Source of the DNA: Ceratopteris richardii
Taxonomy: Eukaryota > Streptophyta > Polypodiopsida > Polypodiales > Pteridaceae
Length of the DNA stretch: 64,000 nucleotides
Direction: 5' to 3'
Assembly: GCA_020310875.1 (NCBI GenBank)
Contig: CM035444.1
Location: 24,797,772-24,861,771 of the forward strand
Shown here: in pieces, positions 1 to 11,640 of the stretch
Position numbering within the stretch: position 1 is the stretch's first letter
How the letters are laid out: each line of letters begins with the position of its first letter
Notes under the pieces: generated by a model
What the model was told of the DNA's origin: nothing
The model's database searches: none
The model's input: the letters and a program-made list of their open reading frames with translations, nothing else
Translations under genes and position numbers: made by a program

Positions 1-539
1 CACACGCACACGCACACGCACACGCACACGCACACGCACACGCACACGCACACGCACACGCACACGCACACGCACACGCACATGCGCACACGCACACGCA
101 CACGCACACGCACACGCACACGCACACGCACACGCACACGCACACGCACACGCACACGCACACGCACACGCACATGCCCACGCACGCCCACGCACACGTA
201 CAGGTACACGTACACGTACACGTACACGTACACGTACACGTACACGCACACGCACACGTACACGCACATGCACACGTACACACACACGCACACGCACACA
301 CACGCACACGCACACGTACACGCACACGTACACGCACACATACGCGTACATGCACACGTACACGTACATGTACACGTACACGTACACGTACACGTACACA
401 TACACGTACACGTACACGTACACGTACACGTACACATAGACATATACAGATATATGTATACATGTACACATATACATGTACACATATACAAGTACACGTA
501 CATGTACACGTACACATACACGTGTACATGTACACGTAT
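1..539. repeat. Hexanucleotide microsatellite (CACACG)n grading into (TACACG)n
   Basis: Positions 1 to about 180 are almost pure CACACG. From about 190 the unit becomes TACACG, with increasing CATGTA and CATATA interruptions towards 539. Both open frames across it encode only Thr-Arg, Thr-Tyr or His-Val dipeptide runs, so I treat it as non-coding. The array is cut at 539/540 by the left LTR of copia B1 and resumes at 4448. Confidence 0.97.
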
Positions 540-1323
540 TGTTGAAAATGTGAACTATGCAAGCTTTAGGTGAATAAAGGGGTCATAAGTCCTTAATGTG
601 GACAAAAGTCACGACTCAAATCACTTAGGACGGTCTCAAGGTGGGGCAAGGCAGTGGAAAAGTCGAGAGAGGCATCCAAAAGCTATAAAAGTAGGTGAAG
701 AGTCATCAAATGCATGGAAGTCTTGTAGGTCATTGAAGACCAAGATACATACAGTCAAGGAGGCTCAAGGAGAGAGTCATCCAACACTCAAGGAGCTGAA
801 ATGTAGTTGTCAAAGCTAGGGAAAATGTAGAGGATGCTATTTGCACAGAGGAGTAAGGAGGACCTATCAAGCCCACACCCCTTCTAGTCTCTTGTAGGTA
901 TAGACATAGTTTTCTTATAATAATTGTAATTCTTTGTGTACATATCCAACTCAAGATTTAAGGTGCATTTTGTAGCTTATATATATGTCTTACTTTCTCT
1001 AAGATGGCTTCTTGAAATCAGTTTGATTTCCAGAGAAATTGGTGTCTCTGTAACCCTAATTTTTGCATATCCTACATCTTTGCATAGTCTATTTTGTATA
1101 GAGTTGTTGACTGACCTAAACAGATCCATTTGAGGTGTTCTATAGGTTGTTGGAAAGTGTTATGGATCATACTAAGTGTGGCTAAAAGCTTAGGTGATTT
1201 GGATTAGTGTAAAGCAGGTGAATCAGAGTTTTGCTGTAGGGTAGGGAAAAGGTCTATGAAGGGACCTAGCTATTGGGTTCATTTCACTTCTAGTGGGAAA
1301 ATATGAGGGACTAAATTCCTTCT
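540..1323 (+). repeat. Left (5') LTR of copia B1
   Basis: Starts TGTTGAAAATGTG and aligns over its whole length with 3661-4447. It ends just before the primer-binding site. A TATA-like CTATAAAAG lies about 680-690 in a context conserved in the other LTR, a candidate core promoter. The right-hand copy carries a 12-bp insertion near 3776 and other indels. Confidence 0.92.
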
Positions 1324-1325
1324 GT

Positions 1326-1336
1326 TGGTATCAGAG
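1326..1336 (+). promoter_or_regulatory. Primer-binding site (tRNA-iMet type) of B1
   Basis: TGGTATCAGAG, the complement of the 3' end of plant initiator tRNA-Met, two bases inside the 5' LTR. This is the standard minus-strand primer site of plant copia elements. Confidence 0.9.
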
Positions 1337-1433
1337 TAAAAACATCCTTTGAAGACTCTAGGAGAAGGACACAAAAGCTTGGACATCAAGGCTAAGAGGT
1401 ACATTTCACTGTTATCCTAATTTCCCATTCATT

Positions 1434-1559
1434 ATGGTATATCTAGGTCAAAAAGTGGAGTTGCTTGACAAAGTCAACTATCAGCCATGGACGTTCAGAG
1501 TCATGAATTACCTCATGAGCAAAGGTATATGTCCTATGTTCATGTTCCTAGTGAAGTGA
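1434..1559 (+). pseudogene. Truncated gag start of copia B1
   Basis: An ATG at 1434 opens a 41-codon frame whose middle reads VNYQPWTFRVMNYLMSKG, matching the N-terminus of plant copia gag (the same motif occurs in B2 near 14600). After about 1525 the sequence switches to the region that normally follows the integrase core, so the frame runs out at 1557-1559. It is a deletion product and cannot make capsid. Confidence 0.75.
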
Positions 1560-3403
1560 GAACAAAATTAGAGACCAAGACTGAGAGGTGTGTGTTCATT
1601 GGCTACTCAAATGAGAAAAAAGGTGACAAGTGCTACAACCCTCTCTCAAAGAAGCTATATGTATCAAGAGATGTTGTGTTTGATGACTCAAGGTCTTGGT
1701 ATGGAGGCAAGGGAAAGGCAAAGTTGGATGAAGAGGATCAAGAGTAGTCTGTAGACTTTGATGTGCAGATTCAACCTCAAGAGTCCATCACAATTAGTGG
1801 ACCAGAGGCTTCCGCATCTAAGGTACACTCATATGATCACTCTTACACTTATGATTATGCAAGACCATCCCCAAGTTCAAAGTATAGAAGGATGCGAGAG
1901 ACAGACTATGACACTAGGGAAGCTCAATAGGAATAAAAAAAAGGAGAGCTTGAAGAGGTCATTACTCAAGAAGCAATATCCCGAAGGTCAAGAGAGGAGG
2001 TCTACAAGGAAGAAGGCATCCCCACAAACGTATACATATGGTTCTTTCATGGCAAAGCACTATGCATACATGATGAATGCCATTGCAGATCAAGAACCAG
2101 ATTCTTATGAGGAGGCAAATACCAAACTAGAGTGAAGGAAGGCTATGCATGAAGAGTTCAAAGCTATTAAGGAGAACAACACTTGGGAACTAGTACCCAA
2201 GAAGGAAGACATGAAGATAGTCCAAAACAGGTGGGTGTACAAGACTAAGAGGAATGCACATGGCAGCTTGGCAAGGTACAATGCTAGACTAGTAGCCAAA
2301 GGCTTCACACAGACACAAGGGCTAGATTATGAGGAGACTTTTAGCCTTGTGACAAACAAGGCTACCATTAGAGCTCGCATAGCCCTATGTGCAGTAAGGA
2401 GGTGGCCTATCTACCAGATTGACATAAAGAATGCCTTCTTGAATGGTGAGTTACAAGATGAGGTGTTCATGGAACAACCTCAAGGATGCATCCTACCCAT
2501 GTTTGTAGGTTGAAGAAGGCCTTGTATGGCCTAAAGCAAGACCCAAGGGCTTGGAATTAGAGGCTAGTGGACTTCTTGAAGAGATATGGTTTCTCTCCAA
2601 GTGATGCAGTTCCATCCTTGTATATGAAGAGAACAAATGACAAGATATGTTTGATATGCATATATGTAGATGATATCCTTGTGACAGGTGATGATGATGC
2701 AAGGATAAGGACCATCAAAGAGAAGCTTGGAAGAGAGTTCAAAATCTCAGATTTAGGTGTGGTTAAGTACTTTCTTGGCATTGAGGTGATCTATGTGAAA
2801 GAAGGTATTTATCCCTCTTAAAAGAAGTATTTTCTAGATGTGTTCTTTAGGTTTGGCATGACAAACTGCAAACGAATAGCTCAACCTATGGATTCAAATG
2901 TCAAATTGAGCAAGGAAGATGGTAAGAAGCTAGAAGACCTTACACTGTACATGAGCATTGTGGGATCATTGATCTATGCTACACTCACAAGTCCTGACTT
3001 GTGCTACATAATTGGAGTTCTATCTCAATTTATGCATGTAGCCTCAGATACACATCTCAATCATGCAAAGAGAGTGTTAAGGTATGTGAGGAGCACAGTT
3101 AATCATGGGTTGCTATACAAGTATGATGAAGAACTTCAAGTAAGAGCATGGAGGGATGTAGATTGGGTAGGGAGTGTTGATGATAGAAGGTCAACTTTTG
3201 GCTATGTTTTCATGCTAGGTACAAAAGCAATTTCATGGATAAGCAAAAAGCAATCGACAATTGCATTGAGTTCAACAAAGGCTGAATATAGAGATTTAGC
3301 CCTCACTACATGTGAAGCAGTGTGGCTTAAGAAGCTCTTTAAAGATTTTGTTATACAACTTGGACCAATTCTAGTTTATGGAGATAACATTTCAAGCCTA
3401 CAT

Positions 3404-3455
3404 CTTGCTAACAATCCCATGTATGATGTCTTGCTAACAATCCCATGTATCATAC
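3404..3455 (+). repeat. 26-bp tandem duplication inside B1 RNase H
   Basis: CTTGCTAACAATCCCATGTAT occurs at 3404 and again at 3430. The 26-bp shift changes the frame in the conserved LANNP-HTRSKHIE segment and separates the last 70 codons from the rest. Confidence 0.85.
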
Positions 3456-3647
3456 AAGGAGCAAGCACATTGAGGTGCATTACCATTATGTAAGGGAAAA
3501 GGTTGCAAGTGGGGACATTCATATTCATTTTGTAGGTACAAAGTACCAAGTTGCAGATATCTTCACCAAAAGATTGGACATGACCAAGTTAACAAATTTT
3601 TCAAAAGCTATGAGCTTACTTGATATATACAACTACCACCTTATTAA

Positions 3648-3660
3648 GCTTGAGGGGGAG
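3648..3660 (+). promoter_or_regulatory. Polypurine tract of B1
   Basis: GCTTGAGGGGGAG immediately precedes the right LTR, the expected plus-strand primer position of a copia element. Confidence 0.9.
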
Positions 3661-4447
3661 TGTTGAAAATGTGAACTATGCAAGCTTTAGGTGGATAAAG
3701 GGGTCAAAAGACCTTAATGTGGACAAAGTTCACGACTCAAATCAGTTAGGGCGGTCTCAAGGTTGGGCAAGGCAGTCCTAAGGGGGTGGAAAAGTCGGGA
3801 GAGGCATCCAAAAGCTATAAAAGAAGGTGAAGAGTCATCAAATGCATGGAAGTCTAGTAGGTCATTGAAGACCAAGAGATATATACTCAAGGAGGCTCAA
3901 GGAGAGAGTCATCCAAGGCTCAAGAAGCTCATCCAATCTAGAAAAAATGCAGAGGGTGTTATATGCATAGAGGAGGAGTAAGGAGGAGCTATCAAGCCCA
4001 CACCCCCTCTAGTCTCTTGTAGGTATAGACATAGTCTGCTTATAACAATTGTAACTCTTTGTGTACATATCCAACTCAAGAGATTTAAGGTGCATTTTGT
4101 AGCTTATATATCTTACTTTCCCTAAGATGCCTTCTTGAAATCATTTTTATGTGTAGAGAAATCGGTGTATCTCTGTAACCCTAATTTTTGCATACTCTAC
4201 ATCTCTGCATAGTCTGTATTGTATAGAGTTGTTGACTGACCTAAACAGATCCATTTGAGTGTTCTATAGCTTGTTGGAAAGCTTATGAATCATATTAAAT
4301 GCGGCTAAAAGATTAGGTGATTTGGATTAGTGTAAAGCAAGTGAATTAGAGTTTTGCTGTAGGGTAGCAAAAAAGGTGTATGAAGGGACCTAGGTATTGG
4401 GTTCAGTTCACTTCTAGTGTGCAAATATGAGGGATTTAATTCCATCA
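3661..4447 (+). repeat. Right (3') LTR of copia B1
   Basis: Starts TGTTGAAAATGTGAAC directly after the PPT and ends TTCCATCA at 4447, where microsatellite sequence resumes. Carries the same TATA-like CTATAAAAG near 3813. Confidence 0.92.
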
Positions 4448-4540
4448 CGTACACATATATGTACACGTACACAAATATGTACATGTACACATACACATAC
4501 GCGTACGTGCATATGTACACGTACATGTACATGTACATTT
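4448..4540. repeat. Right half of the interrupted TACACG microsatellite
   Basis: Degenerate TACACG/TACATG units continue the array of 1-539. This shows that B1 inserted into a pre-existing microsatellite. Confidence 0.88.
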
Positions 4541-5559
4541 TGAAGTGGTATGATGGCAATGCACTACAATGGATTCCCCTTCACGAGAGCTTCAAGATGA
4601 TACCCACAATAGAAAACCAAGCTTTCAGACATGACACAGAGAATTCTATATAGGACCTATAGGAATACGTAGACCTACACAATACGAACTCAAATTTCTT
4701 AGGTTTTAGAAATGTAGTTGAACCTTCACTATGTCGCTGACTAGGCCACCATATGTTTTATTATAGAACATATACAAAAGTGTCCATCAACCATTTGACC
4801 TTTCACATGGACACTAATGATCACAATCTCCCCCTAAAGGCCAATATGGCCAAGGTGAACTATGAATGATAATAAAGAGTGATAAAGTATACTAGATTAA
4901 ACGCCAATCATATGGCTAGTGATGTCCATCTTCTTTTTTATGAAGGTAAAAAATTAAACTTTTATACTATGATTTAAAACCTTGTTTTAATTTCTTTAAG
5001 TTGCACACTACCTGGCTCTAGATTCCACTTTGTATGGTCATTTTTTTCAATCTTGGAGCCATTTTCAAGTTTCTCGACACCTACAATCTCATTTTCATCA
5101 TTATTTTCCCCAAAATCCAAACATTTTTCCTTCTTTTGGTCAAAGCCCATCTTTTTTGTCCACATTAAACATTTGAATTCTCATCTCCACTTGTTTCACA
5201 TGGTTTATTCCCTCTTTATTTTTCCACATGTTTCACATTTTTCACATGCATCCAATGCCTTTCTTCATTTTTGACTTTCTCCTTTTCATGGATCCCATCC
5301 CATATCGTCCTTCTTACCCCTTGTTGATTTGTGACATCATTGACACACCCTCACTCAATATCTCAAACTATGAAATTAGGTGATCATAACGAGGGTGTTT
5401 TACACTCTAAGATAAATTGACTATTTTTATGCAAATCAAAATTTGATTTGAGCTCATATGGTCTCCAAATCTTCTAGTGATTGTGTATGCAATTTTGTTC
5501 CTTTGTGCTAATTTTTGTTCAAGTCTTTGTTTGCTACTACAAGCATATTTAAGTCTATT
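4541..5559. other. AT-rich intergenic sequence, no gene seen
   Basis: No coding motif on either strand. At 4828-4840 the minus strand reads CCTTTAGGGGGAG followed by ATTGTGATCATTAG, which looks like the polypurine tract and LTR start of a minus-strand copia element. No second LTR copy is visible to confirm it. Confidence 0.5.
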
Positions 5560-6360
5560 GTAGGTCTAATGGAGCTCGTTTGGGCAATTTTCTTCAACTT
5601 TTTGAGATAGATTCAATTTTCTACATCAAGATACAATTAGTGCCTATGACTAAAATATGTGATTTATGCAATATGTTGGTTATTGAGGATAAGTTGGATG
5701 GCTCCAACTACCCATTATGTGATGCGCCATGTACTAGTTCAAAGAGATTATGGAATATCATGTAGGGTGTTGTAGATTATGGAATATCACGCAAGTGGTG
5801 TTGAGGATGTTGTAGATTCAAATTTTGGCATTATTTCTATTTAAAGTCCTTTTGTAGCTCTGATTTCGACTATGTCAAGTACACCACCATAAACCCCAAT
5901 CAATGTAGAGCATCTTTGATGGGATGGTAGAGATGCATAGGTGCATATCTTGTTTGTTTTAAGATATAAGCACATTTTTCTTATTGTGCTTTCTTAACAT
6001 TTAGTGGTGCTTCATTTTCATTTGATTCTTATGCAATGGCCATCTCTTCAACCTTTGTGATGAGAATGATCCTACTTCCACATGAAATTAAAAAAATTGG
6101 ATGGGATTCTATGCAAGTGGAATATGATGCTATTGTGAAGAATGGTAGTTGGTCTTTGTGCATCTTGGCAAGAAGGCAAATCGGCAATGAGTGGGTCTAT
6201 AAGTTAAAATTAAAGCATGATAATAGTGTGGATTTCTACAAGCTAGGCTTGTAGCTAGAGGTTACACCCAAGAAAAAGGCATTGATTTTGATAAGACCTT
6301 TCATTTACTTGTTGTATGGCAACTATTTCTAGCATGTGTTGTGTTAACCTCTCACTACCA
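5560..6360 (+). pseudogene. Copia family A fragment A0, 5' part (leader, gag start, RT start)
   Basis: 5570-5646 resembles the leader just upstream of gag in copy A6. From 5647, VIEDKLDGSNYPL and RLWNIM match the gag start of A2 and A6. A large internal deletion then leads to 6036-6360, whose VEYDAIVKNGSWSLC and GNEWVYKLKLKHD match the linker and RT start of family A. The frame decays after 6250. Gag body, protease and integrase are missing. The RT appears to continue at 11358 on the same strand, so 6361-11357 may be later insertions into this copy. Confidence 0.75.
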
Positions 6361-6580
6361 ATGATCGAATAACTCGGATGAAAGTAGGATGGTTAATCTC
6401 AGGGTTCTTTGGGTGGTAGTTTGCCAAATAGGATTTGTAGACTAATTTGATTTTCCAACTACAAACTTATAGATTAACATCGAAACAATATCAACGAGAT
6501 ATTTATAGGAATTACATACAATAACTTAATACTTCAATTAAATTATCCACTTTTATATCATTAACTAACAACAAAGTAAC
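6361..6580. other. AT-rich spacer, possibly the LTR end of gypsy remnant G3
   Basis: No coding signal. It lies between the A0 RT fragment and the downstream ORF of the minus-strand remnant G3, where a 3' LTR would be expected. No repeat partner is visible. Confidence 0.3.
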
Positions 6581-7850
6581 TTACAGAACCATTGTGCATA
6601 TGTCTTCAAGGTGTGGTTGATTGAGAGTGAGAGGGGGAGGAGAATAATTCGGGGAATCAGGTGGCATTATCTCAATGACTGGCTCGTGAATGGGATCCGC
6701 CTCGAGGGATTCAATGGGGCTACACTGAATAGTAGGAATGGCCAAGAGAAGAAGAATGGAATGTTCTTTGGGTTGCAGGCTCTCTTGAGCATCCTCAGCT
6801 CTAGCCATCACCATGATGCGATTGAGGAGAGGAGTTAAGATAGAAGTGATGACAGAAGTAATGGAAGGGCTCTCGACTAGGATAATAACATCATCAACCT
6901 CCATTGGTGTTGGACTCTTCGGGGTGGCAGGGATAAGAAGAGTGGGTGCCGAGGTTGAGGTGATTGAAGATAATATTTGACATCTGTAGTTTCCTTTGAG
7001 GTAACCGTAATGCCTGTGTCCTCCATCTTTGAAGATGAACTGTGAGCAAAAACTACAACAGCATCCATGCGATAATGCTTAGAATGAGGGAAGCACAACA
7101 TGATGGAGTTATCTTCATCGTCGTCCATGTGAGAAGATGCTGCAAAGGGTGGGGAGTAAGAGAGAGCTCGAAGCACAACGATTGGAGGGTCAGGAAAAAG
7201 GAGAGAGAAAATGTGGAGGAGATGGGTATGAGGATTTCACCTTTGCTTAATTGCTTCATAACCATCTTGCACTCCTTGTGGATTCGACAGACTTAGAATG
7301 TTTCCCAGTTGATGGTTTTCGTGGTTGCTAAGTGAATCATGGAGTACATAGGGCAAGAAATTCCATAAGATCGTTTTGGAGGTTAAGAGTAACCACCAAA
7401 AATTGCAAGGCCATACACTCTGATGGCAGTTGGCACATGATGGCATACTTGTTTGAGGAGTGTCAGAGAAAAGGGCATTCATGATGGAGAGAAGAAGAGG
7501 GGTGGCTTTGGTGTGGCCTATCTTGGAAAGGCATAGCATGTCAACGACAATGTCTACTGCTAGGATGGTAGTGAGCCAAGCTGCTATGACTGGCTAGGTG
7601 GAGGATGATACAAGACAATCAATAATTGCACAGACAAGGATGTCAATATAGGGATGAGCGGGGATGGTGTTCCATGGGAGTTGGGCATAAGCAAGGAGCC
7701 TGCATACTTTTAAGTACTCAGCAAGCTCAAGGGTCATGGATTCCCTGAAACTGGCTAAGTGTGGCAAGGTTTCCGTTCTAGAGTACGAGAGTGTTGCAGA
7801 AAGCGAAGGAGTGCAAGCTAGGAAATACATTCGTAGAGTTTGTAGAACAC
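6581..7850 (-). pseudogene. Decayed ORF downstream of the G3 gypsy integrase (unknown product)
   Basis: Four overlapping minus-strand open pieces (6581-6904, 6877-7176, 7237-7539, 7594-7830) lie 3' of the G3 integrase and share its strand. Visible features are a stretch ELAEYLKVCRLLAYAQLPW and a Pro/Ser-rich part. No family motif is recognised, and I cannot align it convincingly to ORF3 of G1. Position alone suggests an extra ORF in the env-like place after integrase. It might equally be degraded spacer. Confidence 0.35.
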
Positions 7851-8840
7851 CTCTTTTAAAGCTCGAATGACATCCAGATGATTCTAGATTGAATGTTCAA
7901 GAAGGAGTTTATGGTCAATAACAACACGTAAAGCGGGAAGAACTAATGCCATGGGTGCAATGGCTTCAACTCCATAAGCCAATTTAAATGGGGTAAATCC
8001 ACTAGTGAATTTAGAGGTTGTACGATAAGCCCATAAAATAGATGATAGGAATAATTGGTCCCATATCTTTGGTGAGAACTAAATTAACTTCTTCAACATT
8101 GTTAAGAGTGATTTGTTAGTACTCTCAACGAGAACATTTGCATGTAGATAATAGGGAGTACTAAACTTATGGAGGATATTAAAATCAATAGTTAAAGCTT
8201 TTATGAGGTCATTAATCAAATGTGTACCATGAATTGAAAACGATTTCTAGAGGTAGACCAAAACAAGGAAAAATGTTGTGTTAAACGCCGAGCTACCAAA
8301 ACTATAGTGGCATTCATAAGAGCCACAATTTTTCCCATCAATTCACATACTCAATACAAGCTAAAATGTAATGATTATTGATAGAGACAATGGGAGGTGT
8401 AATTGGGCCAAAAAATCGAAATCTCACTTTTGGAAGGTTCTAAAGGCAGAACTGGTTGAAGAGGAAAATGTTGCTGGAATAATGGTTGGCCAGTCCGTTG
8501 GCAAGGATCACATGCAAGAACATAAAAGAAAAAATCTTTGTGCATTGTAGGCCACCAAAGGCCACTACGCAATAATTTCTTTAGGGTCAGATCTGTCACA
8601 AAATGGTCTCCGGTAGGGTGAGTATGGGCTAATGCTAGAACATATGCGACTTCTTGAATAGGAATGCATCGGAGCCAGGCTCCTAATAAGTCATAGTGAT
8701 ACAACTGGTCAACAATAATTCAAAAACATTTACTGTACAAGGCAAGCTTTCGGCATTCGATCTTTGATAGGTATCTCACCGTGGAAGTCGATAGATTCCT
8801 ATGGTGGAGGGAGTGGGTACTCATCGATGGGTATAGTCCT
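7851..8840 (-). pseudogene. Gypsy remnant G3: integrase
   Basis: On the minus strand 8375-8704 carries the integrase zinc-binding segment: H and H in the HTHPTGDH area, then LLRSGLWWPTMHKD and CDPCQ, giving the HHCC pattern. Further along, about 7930-8080, AYRTTSKFTSGFTPFKLAYG and VEAIAP match the end of the gypsy integrase core. The catalytic core between them (8080-8370) is frameshifted beyond clear reading. Upstream traces of the RNase H-integrase linker extend to about 8840. No LTRs are identified. Confidence 0.75.
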
Positions 8841-10379
8841 ATAATCAATCCGCATGGAACTTGATCAGCTACTACCATTGAATTGAATGGAAAATGCTAG
8901 TGAGATTTCTATGACAAGGAAAATTGCATGTTGATATGGTTAGAGGCACTAGATCCTAGTATGACAAGTCTAGAGTCCCTTCCCTATATGCACATGAATT
9001 TTCTTCTTAGCCCCTATAAGTGCTGTGCTATTGGGCTTAATGTGCATCTATTTCCTAGATGCATAGTTGGGAAAATGCATGATGGGAAGCTCATCTAGGA
9101 TCATTATACAATTTATTGAAGTGAATGTTACAAGGTTTGTACATCTATGGTTTGGTAATGAGTTTAGATGTATTTTTACAAAATTGATTCGGGTTTAGGA
9201 GGAATGAATGATCATTACTTAGGAAGTGAATTTGAGTCAAGGCCTATGGATGAGATGTTACAAAGTTAAGGGGTTGAGTGTGTATCTGCTTAGGTATCGA
9301 TTTGTACATAATGCGAGTTGAAGTAAGACATGATGATTGTGATTCAGGCTACACATGTTTACATGGGGTTTGAGCGAAAGGCCTAAACCTAGATTTCTCT
9401 AGCAAACTAAAATGTTAGGTACTATAAGTAGGTATATCCATGCTATATGAGTTATCCGACTCATGGGTTTCCAAACTTAGGTTGGATTGATGACCATCTA
9501 GTTTCTTTGAGCATGAATTGGTACTTTGATTGGCACTATCTTCCAAAGATTTTAATATTTATCAATCTACTTTGCCTATATGTTTTCTCGATCTCAAGAT
9601 CATCAATTTTCCTTACCCATGAAACTTACACTGATCCTTTCCTTTGAATGATCTTTTCTATCTCAATCACTTGTTCTTTGATTATCCACTTATTTACTTG
9701 ATACTTTTCTTTTTATTTCGACATCTCATCATCAGTAATAACTTAAGAATCTCAAATTTTAGCATTTCTCCACGTGTTTAGGTTCTTTTTACTTTATGTT
9801 TTCAAGTTTCACAATGAGGTTTATCATCTTGAACTTGACGTCCTTTATTGTATCAGGCAATTTCATGGTTTTTACCATCACCCTAAATTCTAACCCTAAG
9901 GCTACACAATTAGCCTAGGCTAAAATTAAACATAGGGGTTTAGGGTCTTGCTACCTTAGATTTGTGCTATGTAGTGTGTTCCCATGCTCAAGAGGACATA
10001 CCAAGCAAACTACGATACGTGAGCACTGTAACATTATGCTTGCTTACATCCAGATCCTTTGAATATATGCTATACTCTAAAGACTAGTGAGACTTGAATA
10101 CAGTAGCTACTCCTCTACTCCTTGTTGAGTGATTGGTGGAAACCCAACAATGACTTGAGGAGATACATAAAATTCTATAACTTAGGTAATTACCATCAAT
10201 TTTGATCTCTTAAGGGAAAATAAATTTTGGGTTAATGATTTTCTCCATATTCCGTTGGAAAATAATGGCTGCTCTATAGGGATCCCTGAGTCTCCTCACA
10301 TTGAATGAGACAAGAATAAGTTTTAAATGCTATGATATTTTTTGCTAGGGGTTTTATACCTTCTTTTTTGTTTTTTTCT
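8841..10379. other. Non-coding interval, nothing recognised
   Basis: AT-rich with only short spurious frames. A short CCCTAAATTCTAACCCTAA stretch near 9880-9900 is too brief and imperfect to be a telomeric repeat. Confidence 0.6.
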
Positions 10380-11350
10380 TCATCTTTTTTCTTCATCTTT
10401 TTTCTTTGATGTGGCAATGCTAAGGGAGGGCAGTTTCCCTTTGAGAGGGTTTGAGCGAGGGATCTCCAGGAGCTTTCCTTTTTGAGTGGGATTTGTGTTT
10501 GTCTCTAGAATAGAGGGCCCAATGAGAGAGGCTAAGATTGTGGAGCCAATGTTTGAACTTTCACTATCAGGATTGTCGTCCTCACTAGTGGAGTAGTCTT
10601 CTTTTCTTGTAGAATGCTCCTCCAAGGGAAGCACCCCATTCTTCAATTTGATTCACACTGCTTGGGTAGTCCATGAGATTGAATTCCTTCTATACGAGGT
10701 GAAATCTGTTGGCTTCCTCATTAGAGTGAGCGTGTGACAGTCTGACCTCAAGCATGGCTTTGTGGTTCCTCGTCCTTCTTCTATGTCTGAGTTCAAAAAA
10801 GTTAGCCATATTCCGTTTAATAGCCTACAACTTTTGGACCGTTTCTGCTTTTTACACATGTTTCTATGAGTTTGAGCCATCCTTAATAAGGTTAGTTTGA
10901 TATAGAGGATCCTTTTGAATCTTTTTTTCTCAACAAACATTCTTCAATTATGTGGCCCTCACTGCCACAATGAAAGTAGGCATTTGGAAAATTCTTAAAT
11001 ACCAAATCATGCTCCAAAATATTAGATTCTCCTATGTCAATATTGATCTTGGTGGGGAGCTCTTTTTGTTCATATCCTCTTCAACATATCCTTGGGGATG
11101 CCACCTTGTGTTGAGTGTGCAGGTGGACCCATCATAGATTAGACTCCCTACCTCTTCCCTTGAAGCTAGAGGGTGTGCCATGGATGAGACAATATCTCTT
11201 TCAAAAATAAGGAAATGGCTTTTCAAGCCCTATAGCTTTGCACCTAGAAAGTCCATCACTTAACCGTGTGAATTTTCTAGTGGGTCCCTTATTTTGTTCC
11301 TCACAAATCCAAACCTTCCAAGTACCCGGTCTAGGTGGAGCTGCTCATTA
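10380..11350 (-). pseudogene. Possible LINE-like ORF1 / zinc-knuckle remnant
   Basis: Minus-strand frames at 10380-10646, 10653-10940 and 11032-11226 are interrupted but consecutive. Around 10935-10975 the strand reads YFHCGSEGHIIEEC, a zinc knuckle CX2CX4HX4C whose first Cys is Tyr. Upstream, RFGFVRNK-like and DGSTCTLNTRW stretches recall the DUF4283-knuckle arrangement of plant L1-type ORF1. No reverse transcriptase or poly-A tail is visible, so a decayed gag is also possible. Confidence 0.3.
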
Positions 11351-11357
11351 GTTCTAA

Positions 11358-11640
11358 CAAGAAGTTGAGATTTCAGATTTGGTGCATTTACATCATTATT
11401 TGGGCATTCAATTTATGCAAATTGATGTGGGAATAGCGTTGTGTCAAAAAAATAAATTGACATATTATTGTAGAATTTTGGTCTTAAAGATTGCAAACCT
11501 ATTACCACTCCCATGAACAAAGGTTTAAGACTATTGGGGATGCATTTGATGTTTCTCTCTATAAATAGTCTATTGGAGTTTGATAGCCTAACTGTCATGC
11601 ATTGTCACACGATTAAGTGCATCTTTTGCTACTTGAGTGA
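11358..11640 (+). pseudogene. Copia A0, RT end and start of RNase H
   Basis: Reads [19 protein letters not shown] and IALCQ, matching the RT end of family A ([21 protein letters not shown] in intact copies). The frame then drifts (LLPLPWE-like), and CIFCYLS at about 11618-11640 matches the IFCYLSGT motif. The sequence is interrupted at about 11640 and resumes near 12737. Confidence 0.75.

Larger units (their letters stand above)
1530..3666 (+). pseudogene. Copia B1 pol remnant: integrase C-terminal tail, RT, RNase H
   Basis: The first part (1530-1747) reads VPSEVRTKLE, CVFIGYS and LYVSRDVVFDD, the conserved stretch after the copia integrase core. From 2145 RT motifs follow: NTWELVP, RLVAKGFTQ, IDIKNAFLNGEL, then YVDDILVTGDD near 2665 and YFLGIEV near 2770. 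RNase H follows (RAWRDVDWVG, SSTKAEYRD, YGDNISSLHLANNP), then the C-terminal KHIEVHYHYVREKV and VADIFTKRL. It is broken by a stop at 1746, frame changes near 2100 and 2500, a stop at 2819 and a 26-bp tandem duplication at 3404-3455 that shifts the frame. Protease and the integrase catalytic core are absent. The last codons run into the PPT and LTR, as is usual in copia. Confidence 0.92.
540..4447 (+). mobile_element. Copia LTR retrotransposon B1, internally deleted
   Basis: Two LTRs of about 785 bp flank only 2.3 kb of internal DNA, about half of a normal copia interior. The order PBS, gag start, integrase C-terminal end, RT, RNase H, PPT gives plus orientation. The flanking pentamers are CGTAT (535-539) and CGTAC (4448-4452), a target-site duplication with one mismatch inside the microsatellite. 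The LTRs differ by many substitutions and small indels, roughly 90% identity by eye, so this is an old insertion. The missing middle (most of gag, protease, integrase core) makes it non-autonomous. Confidence 0.93.

Noticed and set aside
82..573. Long open frames of Thr-Arg, Thr-Tyr and His-Val dipeptides
   Set aside because: They arise from the CACACG/TACACG microsatellite, and any frame without a stop would be open.
7042..7296. Plus-strand small frames in the G3 3' region
   Set aside because: No motif; minus-strand reading fits the orientation of the adjacent integrase better.
9880..9900. Interstitial telomere repeat (CCCTAAA-type)
   Set aside because: Only one or two imperfect units.
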